A stretch of 50,427 nt of DNA from Allobosea sp. Root483D1. Its GTDB lineage: Bacteria > Pseudomonadota > Alphaproteobacteria > Rhizobiales > Beijerinckiaceae. Positions 44,147-50,427 of the stretch are shown piece after piece; the first letter of the stretch is position 1, and every line of letters starts with the position of its first letter. Location: positions 91,429-141,855 of the forward strand of contig NZ_LMJW01000020.1 of assembly GCF_001429505.1 (NCBI RefSeq). The letters run 5' to 3'. Made by a program: the position numbers and the translations under genes. Under the pieces are notes generated by a model. It did no database searches. It was not told where the DNA came from and saw only the letters and a program-made list of their open reading frames with translations.

Positions 44147-45844
44147 ATGATTTCAAGACGTGAATTCCTGCAGGCGACGGCGGTCGCCGCAGCGTTGACG
44201 ACCGGATCCGGCCTCGGCCCGCTCGGGCGCGCCGCCGCCCAGCAGAAGCTGTCGCAGGCCGATATCCTGCGCTTCGAGCCGCTGGGGCAGGTTACGATCC
44301 TGCATGTGGCCGACATCCACGCCCAGCTCATGCCGCTGCAATTTCGTGAGCCGGCAGTCAATCTCGGCGTCGGCGAGGTCAAGGGCCTGCCGCCGCACCT
44401 GACCGACGCGGCCTTCCGCGAGCATTTCAAGATCGCCGCCGGCTCGGCCGACGCCTTCGCGCTGACCTCCGACGACTTCATCTCGCTCGCCCGCAACTAT
44501 GGCCGGATGGGCGGGCTCGACCGGATCGCGACGCTGGTCAAGGCGATCAGGGCCGAGCGCGGCGATGACAAGGTCGTGCTGCTCGACGGCGGCGACACCT
44601 GGCAGGGCAGCTGGAGCGCGCTCCAGACCAAGGGCCAGGACATGGTCGATGTCATGTCGGCCCTGAAGCTCGACGCGATGACCTCGCATTGGGAGTTCAC
44701 CCTCGGCGCCGAGCGGGTCAAGGAGATCGTCGAGAAGGCACCCTTCGCCTTCCTCGCCCAGAACATCCGCGACAAGGAGTGGAACGAGCCGGTTTTCCCG
44801 CCGCGCAAGGTCTTCGAAAAGGGCGGCGTCAAGGTCGCGGTGATCGGCCAGGCGCTGCCGCGCACGGCAGTCGCCAACCCGCGCTGGATGTTCCCGGAAT
44901 GGGAATTCGGCATTCGTGAAGACGAGTTGCAGAAGCAGGTCGAGGAAGCCCGCGCCGAGGGCGCGGCCGTCGTCGTGCTGCTCTCGCATGACGGCTTCGA
45001 CGTCGACCGCAAGCTGGCGAGCCGGGTCAAGGGCATCGACGTCATCCTGACCGCGCATACCCATGACGCCATGCCCGGGTTGATCCGGGTCGGCAATACT
45101 GTGCTGGTCGCCTCCGGCTCGCATGGCAAGTTCGTCTCGCGCCTCGACATCGCGGTGAAAGACGGCAAGGTCGCCGATATCCGCTTCAAGCTGATGCCGG
45201 TCTTCGCCGACGCCATCGCGCCCGATCCGGAGATGGCGGCGCTGGTGACGAAGCTGCGCGCGCCCTTCGCCGCCGACCTCGCCAGGGAAATCGGCCGCAC
45301 CGACTCGCTGCTCTACCGGCGCGGCAATTTCAACGGCAGCTTCGACGATCTGATCTGCGACGCCATGCTCTCGCAGCGCGACGCCGAGATCGCGCTCTCG
45401 CCGGGCTTCCGCTGGGGCGGTTCGCTGCTGCCGGGCGAGCCGATCACCTGGGAGGCAATCACCAATGCGACCGCGATCACCTATCCGAACTGCTACCGGA
45501 TGGAGATGACCGGCCTGCAGCTCAAGGAGATCCTCGAGGACGTCGCCGACAACATCTTCCACCCCGATCCCTATTTCCAGGGCGGCGGCGACATGGTCCG
45601 CATCGGCGGCATGGGCTACGCCATCGATGTCGGCAAGCCGATGGGCAGCCGTATCTCCGGCCTCAACCATCTGAAGTCGGGCCAGCCGATCGACGCCTCC
45701 CGCAAATACGTCGTCGCCGGCTGGGCCAGCGTCAACGAGGGCACGCAGGGGCCACCGATCTGGGATGTGGTGCGCGACCACGTCGCCGCGACCAAGACCA
45801 TCACCATCAAGCCGAACGACGCTGTGAAGGTGAGCGGAGCATGA
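44147..45844 (+). CDS. soxB: SoxB, sulfate thiohydrolase
   Basis: This 565-residue enzyme has a Tat signal (SRREFLQATAVAAALTTGSG) and the 5'-nucleotidase-like two-metal fold. Metal-site motifs include HVADIHAQ (about residue 53), LLDGGDTWQGS (about 145), the SoxB-specific SHWEFT, VVLLSHDGFD and TAHTHDAMPG. The C-terminal substrate domain spans about 385-565. SoxB hydrolyses the terminal sulfonate of SoxY-S-thiosulfonate to sulfate, using a dimanganese site. It is followed by soxC after 43 bases. Confidence 0.96.
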   Translation: MISRREFLQATAVAAALTTGSGLGPLGRAAAQQKLSQADILRFEPLGQVTILHVADIHAQLMPLQFREPAVNLGVGEVKGLPPHLTDAAFREHFKIAAGSADAFALTSDDFISLARNYGRMGGLDRIATLVKAIRAERGDDKVVLLDGGDTWQGSWSALQTKGQDMVDVMSALKLDAMTSHWEFTLGAERVKEIVEKAPFAFLAQNIRDKEWNEPVFPPRKVFEKGGVKVAVIGQALPRTAVANPRWMFPEWEFGIREDELQKQVEEARAEGAAVVVLLSHDGFDVDRKLASRVKGIDVILTAHTHDAMPGLIRVGNTVLVASGSHGKFVSRLDIAVKDGKVADIRFKLMPVFADAIAPDPEMAALVTKLRAPFAADLAREIGRTDSLLYRRGNFNGSFDDLICDAMLSQRDAEIALSPGFRWGGSLLPGEPITWEAITNATAITYPNCYRMEMTGLQLKEILEDVADNIFHPDPYFQGGGDMVRIGGMGYAIDVGKPMGSRISGLNHLKSGQPIDASRKYVVAGWASVNEGTQGPPIWDVVRDHVAATKTITIKPNDAVKVSGA

Positions 45845-45887
45845 GCGCCTCCGCCATTACGGCCGTTAAAGAACAAGGAGACGGGGC

Positions 45888-47162
45888 ATGACCTCTCCCG
45901 CAAAGCCCGATCCGCTGAGCCGCCGCCGCTTCCTCGGCGGGGCGGCGATCGCTGGAGCCGGCCTCGCCGGCACCGGCCTCGCCCATGCCGAAACGGGCAA
46001 GCCAGACCCACTGATCACCGAGGTCCAGGACTGGAGCCGCTATCTCGGCGAGGGCGTCGACAAGCGGCCCTATGGCACGCCGTCGCGCTTCGAGAAGCAC
46101 GTGATGCGCCGCGACGTCTCCTGGCTGACGGCCTCGCCCGAATCCTCGGTCAATTTCACGCCGCTGCACGAGCTCGACGGCATCATCACCCCGTCCGGCC
46201 TCTGCTTCGAACGCCATCATGGCGGCATTGCCGACATCGAGCCGGCCAATCACCGGCTGATGATCCATGGCCTCGTCGACAAGCCGCTGGTCTTCACCAT
46301 GGAAGACCTCAAGCGGATGCCCCGGCAGAACCGCATCTATTTCCTCGAATGTGCCGCGAATTCCGGCATGGAGTGGCGCGGGGCGCAGCTCAATGGCTGC
46401 CAGTTCACCCACGGCATGGTCCACAACGTCATGTATACCGGCGTGCCGCTGAAGACGCTGCTGGCCGAGGCGGGGGTGAAGACCAACGCGAAATGGCTGC
46501 TGCTGGAAGGTGCCGATTCCTCCGGCATGAACCGTTCGCTGCCGCTGGAGAAGGCACTCGACGATGTGCTGATCGCCTTCGCCATGAACGGCGAAGCGCT
46601 GCGGCCCGAGCAAGGCTATCCCTTGCGCGCCGTCATCCCCGGCTGGGAGGGCAATCTCTGGGTCAAATGGCTCCGGCGCATCGAGGTCGGCGACCAGCCC
46701 TGGCAGGCCCGCGAGGAGACCTCGAAATACACCGACCTCCTGGCCGACGGTCGCTCGCGGCGCTTTACCTTCTTCATGGACGCCAAGTCGGTCGTGACCA
46801 ACCCCTCGCCGCAGGCGCCATTGAAGCAGAAGGGCCGCAACGTTCTCTCCGGCCTCGCCTGGTCGGGGCGCGGCACGATCAAGCGCGTCGACGTCACCCT
46901 GGACGGCGGCAAGAACTGGCAGCATGCGCGGATCGACGGGCCGGTGCTCGATAAGTCGCTGACCCGCTTCTATGTCGATTTCGACTGGACCGGGCAGGAC
47001 CTGCTGATCCAGTCGCGCGCGATGGATTCGACCGGCTATCTCCAGCCGACCAAGGAGGAGCTGCGCAAGATCCGCGGCACCAACTCGATCTACCACAACA
47101 ACGGCATCCAGACCTGGCATGTGAAGGCAAACGGGGAGACCGAAAATGTCGAGATCGGTTAG
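45888..47162 (+). CDS. soxC: SoxC, molybdopterin subunit of sulfane dehydrogenase
   Basis: This 424-residue protein has a Tat signal (SRRRFLGGAAIAGAGLAG), an oxidoreductase Moco-binding domain (about 90-290) with the molybdenum-ligand C155 (IYFLECAANSGMEW), and a C-terminal Mo-co dimerisation domain (about 300-420). With SoxD it oxidises sulfane sulfur on SoxY, releasing six electrons. Its presence means thiosulfate can be oxidised fully to sulfate without stored sulfur globules. Its last 17 bases overlap soxD. Confidence 0.95.
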   Translation: MTSPAKPDPLSRRRFLGGAAIAGAGLAGTGLAHAETGKPDPLITEVQDWSRYLGEGVDKRPYGTPSRFEKHVMRRDVSWLTASPESSVNFTPLHELDGIITPSGLCFERHHGGIADIEPANHRLMIHGLVDKPLVFTMEDLKRMPRQNRIYFLECAANSGMEWRGAQLNGCQFTHGMVHNVMYTGVPLKTLLAEAGVKTNAKWLLLEGADSSGMNRSLPLEKALDDVLIAFAMNGEALRPEQGYPLRAVIPGWEGNLWVKWLRRIEVGDQPWQAREETSKYTDLLADGRSRRFTFFMDAKSVVTNPSPQAPLKQKGRNVLSGLAWSGRGTIKRVDVTLDGGKNWQHARIDGPVLDKSLTRFYVDFDWTGQDLLIQSRAMDSTGYLQPTKEELRKIRGTNSIYHNNGIQTWHVKANGETENVEIG

Positions 47163-47877
47163 GCCCGTCCTGCTCGCGGGCCTCGCGGCGATCACGGTTC
47201 TGGCCGCCGCGCCGCTTATCGCGCAGACCAAGCCGGCGGCGAAGCAGGCGCAGACGCATCCGCCGGCCAAGGCCGCTCCGGTCCCGGCCGCCAAGCTCGG
47301 CCTTGGCCGCGAGGCGCTGCCAGAGGAGATCAAGGCCTGGGACATCGCCGTGCGTCCCGACGGCAAGGGCCTTCCGCCCGGCAAGGGCACGGTCAAGCAG
47401 GGCGACGAGATCTTCCAGGCGCAATGCGCCAGCTGCCATGGCGAATTCGGCCAGGGCAACAACCGCTGGCCGGTGCTGGCCGGCGGAATGGGCTCGCTGA
47501 AATCCGACCGCCCGGAGAAGACGATCGGCTCGTTCTGGCCCGACCTCTCGACGGTGTTCGACTATGTCCGCCGGGCGATGCCCTATGGCAACGCCCAGTC
47601 GCTGTCGCCGGACGAGCTCTACGCCGTCACCGCCTACCTCCTCTACCTCAACGACATCGTGAAGGATGAGGACTTCGAACTGTCGGATAAGAACTTTACC
47701 AGTGTGAAGCTGCCAAACGCCGCGGCCTTCTACGATGACGACCGCGAAACCACGGAGAAGGCGTTCTGGGGCAAGGAGCCGTGCATGAGCAACTGCAAGC
47801 CGGAGGTGAAGATCACCGGGCGAGCTGCGGTCCTCGACGTGACGCCGGATTCCAAGTCCGCGCCGAAGGTCGACTGA
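47146..47877 (+). CDS. soxD: SoxD, short single-heme form
   Basis: This 243-residue protein has a signal peptide, a Pro/Ala/Lys-rich linker (about 27-52) and one cytochrome domain with heme motif CASCH (94-98). A tail with Cys213 and Cys217 (CMSNC) has no heme motif. Di-heme SoxD of Paracoccus is much longer; this one lacks the second cytochrome domain. It overlaps soxC by 17 bases and the next cytochrome gene by one base, so a separate cytochrome may replace the lost domain. Confidence 0.9.
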   Translation: MSRSVRPVLLAGLAAITVLAAAPLIAQTKPAAKQAQTHPPAKAAPVPAAKLGLGREALPEEIKAWDIAVRPDGKGLPPGKGTVKQGDEIFQAQCASCHGEFGQGNNRWPVLAGGMGSLKSDRPEKTIGSFWPDLSTVFDYVRRAMPYGNAQSLSPDELYAVTAYLLYLNDIVKDEDFELSDKNFTSVKLPNAAAFYDDDRETTEKAFWGKEPCMSNCKPEVKITGRAAVLDVTPDSKSAPKVD

Positions 47878-48194
47878 TGCGAGGAGCCGGCACCGTCCGT
47901 TTTGCGGTGCTCGGCTTCGTCCTGGCCTGCGCGCCGGCCAAAGCAGCCGGCGACCGGGCGCTGGGTGAGTATCTCTCGTCGGAATGCACGAGCTGCCATC
48001 AGAGCAGCGGTCGGCAGGTCGGCGGCATTCCGGCGATCGTCGGCCATCCGGCCGAGCAGTTCGTCGCGCTGATGAACGCCTATCGCGAACGTCAGCGCGA
48101 CAACCAGGTGATGCAGGCGGTCGCCACCCGGCTCTCGAGCGAGGAGATCGCGGCGCTAGCTGCCTATTACGAGAGTCTGAAGCCCAATCCATAG
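47877..48194 (+). CDS. Small c-type cytochrome (FccA/c4-like)
   Basis: This 105-residue protein has a signal peptide (about 1-23) and one heme motif CTSCH (SSECTSCHQSSG). The typical second half QFVALMNAYRERQRDNQVMQAVATRLSSEEI, with a Met as likely distal ligand, resembles one domain of the flavocytochrome c heme subunit. It starts inside the soxD stop (TGATG). It may be the electron acceptor for SoxCD or the heme partner of the flavoprotein encoded downstream; both are inferences. Confidence 0.85.
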   Translation: MRGAGTVRFAVLGFVLACAPAKAAGDRALGEYLSSECTSCHQSSGRQVGGIPAIVGHPAEQFVALMNAYRERQRDNQVMQAVATRLSSEEIAALAAYYESLKPNP

Positions 48195-48228
48195 CCGGGC
48201 ATATGGCCCGAGCAGCGGAGGAAGAACG

Positions 48229-48756
48229 ATGTCGGAAGACACTCATCAGGCTTCGCGCCGGGCGTTGATGCTGGCGGCGGCGAGCGGGGTCGTCGCTGCG
48301 GCCGCTCCGGCCCTTGCCGCGCCCCGGCAGACGGCGCTCGCCGACCTCAAGAAGGAGGCCGACATCGCCTGCCTCTATCATTGCGATTTCGGCGAGCCGC
48401 AGCGTTTCACCCAGATGCTGCAGAACATCGCCAACCACTACTCCGCCTATGGCGCCGACCCGTTCGCGCTCCAGCTCGCCATCGTCGCGCACGGCCCGGG
48501 GGTGAAATTCTTCCTGGACAACCTCGACGACACCACCTGGCGCGACGAAGCCGCCACGGTTCCGAAGATATTCGAGCGCATCGAGGACGTGGCCAAAAAC
48601 GGGCTGAAAATCCATCTCTGCGAGATCACCTTCACCCGGCTGAAGATCGACAAGAGCAAGGCGCGCAAGGCCGAGTTCATCGGCTTCGTGCCGTCCGGCG
48701 TCGCCGCCGTCGCTGCACTGCAGACCAAAGGCTTTGCCTATTTGAAGGTCGGATAG
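48229..48756 (+). CDS. Tat-exported DsrE/DsrF-like protein
   Basis: This 175-residue protein has an N-terminal export signal (QASRRALMLAAASGVVAAAAPALA) and a DsrE-like domain with the LAIVAHGPGVKFFLDNL segment. Cys residues lie in IACLYHCDF and HLCEITFTRL; the latter is at the usual reactive position of the family. Cytoplasmic DsrE proteins carry sulfur trimers; this exported form would act in the periplasm, perhaps as a sulfur carrier for the adjacent flavocytochrome or rhodanese. An AGGAAGAA site precedes the ATG. Confidence 0.8.
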   Translation: MSEDTHQASRRALMLAAASGVVAAAAPALAAPRQTALADLKKEADIACLYHCDFGEPQRFTQMLQNIANHYSAYGADPFALQLAIVAHGPGVKFFLDNLDDTTWRDEAATVPKIFERIEDVAKNGLKIHLCEITFTRLKIDKSKARKAEFIGFVPSGVAAVAALQTKGFAYLKVG

Positions 48757-48803
48757 GGCCCGCAAGAGGCCTGCCGTCAACCGTGGGAAAGGGAGAGGGA
48801 AAA

Positions 48804-50078
48804 ATGACTGCTAGCCGCCGCACATTCCTGTCGGGCCTCGCCGCCGCCGGCAGCTTCGCTATCGCCTCACCGGCCGTGCTCGGCCAGGGCAAGCCGCGCG
48901 TCGTCGTGATCGGCGGCGGAGCCGGCGGGGCGACCGCAGCAAAGTACATCGCCAAGGAGTCGAACGGCGCCGTCGCGGTGACGCTGGTCGAGGAGAACGA
49001 GGTCTACCAGACCTGCTTCCACTCCAACCTCTTCATCGGCGGCTTCAAGACCTATGAGGAGATCAGCCATCGCTACGATGCGCTGGCGAAGAACCACGGC
49101 ATCACGCTGGCCCGCGCCCGCGCCACCCAGATCGATCGCGACAAGAAGGAAGTCGTGCTCTCGACCGGTGACCGCCTGCCCTATGACCGCCTCGTCGTCT
49201 CGCCCGGCATCGACCTCAAATACGATTCCGTCCCCGGCTGGTCGAAGGAGGTCGAGGAAGCCATGCCGCATGGCTGGAAGCCCGGTCGCCAGACGCAGCT
49301 GATCAAACAGAAGCTCGACGCCGTGCAAAATGGCGGCACGATCGTGATGATCGCCCCGCCCAATCCCTATCGCTGCCCACCCGGCCCCTATGAGCGCGCC
49401 TCGATGTTCGCCCATGTGCTCAAGGCGAGCGGCCGGCGCGACTGCAAGATCATCATCCTCGATCCGAAGGAGAGCTTCTCGAAGCAGGGCGTCTTCCAGG
49501 AGGGCTGGGAGAAGCATTACGGCGCGATGATCGAATGGCTCGGGCCGAAGGTGCATGACGGTATCAAATCGGTCGATCCGAAGACGAACACCGTCGTCAC
49601 CGGCTTCGAGACCTACAAGGACTGCGCCTTCGTCAACGTCATCCCGGCGCAGATGGCCGGCGAGATCGCCCGCTCGGCGGGCTTAGCGCCGGCTGGCGGC
49701 TATTGCACGATCGACCCGGCATCGATGAAGTCGGTCGCCGACCCCAACATCTTCGTGCTCGGCGATGCCTGCGTCGGCGGCGACATGCCCAAATCCGCCT
49801 TCTCAGCCAACAGCCAGGCCAAGGTCGCGGCGATGGTGATCCGCGGCGAGCTCGCCAATGCCCGCACCTTCCCGGCGCGCTACATCAACACCTGCTGGTC
49901 GCTGATCGAGACCGACGATACCATCAAGGTCGGCGGGCGCTACGAGCCGAAGGACGGCAAGATCGCGGCAGCTGAGACCTTCGTCTCGCAGCCGCGCGAG
50001 AGCGCCGAACTGCGCAAGGAAAACCAGGCCGAGAACGTCGGCTGGTACGCCGCGATCACCGCCGACATGTTCGGCTGA
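48804..50078 (+). CDS. soxF: SoxF / FccB-type sulfide dehydrogenase flavoprotein
   Basis: This 424-residue protein has a Tat signal (SRRTFLSGLAAAGSF) and a sulfide-quinone-reductase-like fold. The FAD motif is VVVIGGGAGGATAA (about 34), C71 in YQTCFHSNLF is the expected covalent flavin site, and C191 (YRCPPGPYERAS) and C364 (INTCWS) form the redox disulfide. It oxidises sulfide and passes electrons to a cytochrome c subunit. GAGAGGGA precedes the ATG. It is flanked by a small cytochrome gene on each side, two genes before and directly after. Confidence 0.93.
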   Translation: MTASRRTFLSGLAAAGSFAIASPAVLGQGKPRVVVIGGGAGGATAAKYIAKESNGAVAVTLVEENEVYQTCFHSNLFIGGFKTYEEISHRYDALAKNHGITLARARATQIDRDKKEVVLSTGDRLPYDRLVVSPGIDLKYDSVPGWSKEVEEAMPHGWKPGRQTQLIKQKLDAVQNGGTIVMIAPPNPYRCPPGPYERASMFAHVLKASGRRDCKIIILDPKESFSKQGVFQEGWEKHYGAMIEWLGPKVHDGIKSVDPKTNTVVTGFETYKDCAFVNVIPAQMAGEIARSAGLAPAGGYCTIDPASMKSVADPNIFVLGDACVGGDMPKSAFSANSQAKVAAMVIRGELANARTFPARYINTCWSLIETDDTIKVGGRYEPKDGKIAAAETFVSQPRESAELRKENQAENVGWYAAITADMFG

Positions 50079-50118
50079 AAGCCGCTCCTCCATTCCCGTA
50101 TCTGCAAGGTCTGACCGC

Positions 50119-50427
50119 ATGAAACTGCCCATCCTCGCCGCCGCTCTCGCTGCCGCCTTCGTCACCACCGGCGCCCGGGCGCAGGACGTCTCGGCCGGCG
50201 AGCGTTCCTGGAACAAGTGTCGCGCCTGCCACCAGGTCGGCGAAGGCGCCAAGAACCTGGTCGGTCCGCAGCTCAACGGCCTGTTCGGGCGTCATACCGG
50301 CGAAGTCGAGGGCTACAGCTATTCCACCGCCAACAAGGGCGCCAACATCACCTGGGACGAGGCGGTCTTCGCCGAATACATCAAGGACCCCAAGGCCAAG
50401 ATCCCCGGCACCAAGATGATCTTCGCC
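50119..50427 (+). CDS. Class I cytochrome c (c2/c550-like), partial
   Basis: The window ends inside this gene; 103 residues are visible. A signal peptide (MKLPILAAALAAAFVTTGARA) precedes a mature start QDVSAGERSWNKCRACHQVGEG with the CRACH heme site and the c2-type body NLVGPQLNGLFGRHTGEVEGY. The distal Met is visible as K-M-I-F-A at the cut (GTKMIFA). It lies 40 bases after soxF. It could be the SoxE-like partner of the flavoprotein or a soluble carrier to the oxidase. Confidence 0.9.
   Translation, partial: MKLPILAAALAAAFVTTGARAQDVSAGERSWNKCRACHQVGEGAKNLVGPQLNGLFGRHTGEVEGYSYSTANKGANITWDEAVFAEYIKDPKAKIPGTKMIFA

Overview
The window is G+C-rich DNA with alphaproteobacterial gene content. It carries Tat-exported Sox proteins, chemoreceptors, polyamine-type ABC transport genes and palindromic intergenic repeats of the kind common in Hyphomicrobiales. 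A complete thiosulfate-oxidation (sox) locus with a soxS-soxR-soxT head points to a facultative sulfur oxidiser. A Bosea-like organism is my best guess; this is inference from gene content, not a demonstrated identity. The sequence appears chromosomal: it has two tRNA genes and housekeeping genes (ilvD, bioY).

Layout. 0-6.5 kb: patatin phospholipase with a MarR regulator, a divergent acyl-CoA ligase, three small unknown genes, a DUF4239 membrane protein and an alpha/beta hydrolase. 6.6-12.7 kb: a HAMP chemoreceptor with a C-terminal WEEF tether, then a leftward LysR / TPR protein / PhnD-like binding protein group. 12.9-18.5 kb: ilvD, an EamA exporter, a DUF1499 protein, a metallo-beta-lactamase-fold hydrolase, bioY with a clear terminator, and a small lipoprotein. 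18.8-20.6 kb: a small membrane protein overlapping a polytopic chemoreceptor.

20.7-32.6 kb is the most accessory part. tRNA-Pro and tRNA-Gln are followed, 55 bases after tRNA-Gln, by an ORF that joins an integrase N-terminal region to an ArdC-type metallopeptidase domain. Next come an unknown partner gene, a seven-gene leftward amine/polyamine-type uptake and oxidation operon under a divergent FadR-type GntR regulator with repeated TTGGTAT operators, a decayed non-coding stretch, a frameshifted DUF2958 gene and a low-G+C orphan. I read this as a decayed integrative element around a metabolic cargo.

32.6-37.2 kb: a metal-resistance block (DUF411 protein, Cu+-type P-ATPase with YHS and zinc-ribbon-like N-terminal domains, HMA copper chaperone behind a CueR-type promoter) and a split chromate transporter pair.

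37.2-50.4 kb: the sox locus. soxW faces soxS-soxR-soxT; then come a secreted rhodanese, a leftward soxA-soxX-MBL hydrolase group, and a rightward soxY-Z-B-C-D, a small cytochrome c, an exported DsrE-like protein, the flavocytochrome flavoprotein (soxF) and a cytochrome c cut by the window end. SoxXA loads sulfur onto SoxYZ, SoxB hydrolyses off sulfate and SoxCD oxidises the remaining sulfane sulfur, with electrons passing to small cytochromes. SoxR carries the two-cysteine arrangement of persulfide sensors and probably regulates the set. Three families of palindromic repeats (start of window; 16.5 and 44.0 kb; 40.5 kb) lie between genes.
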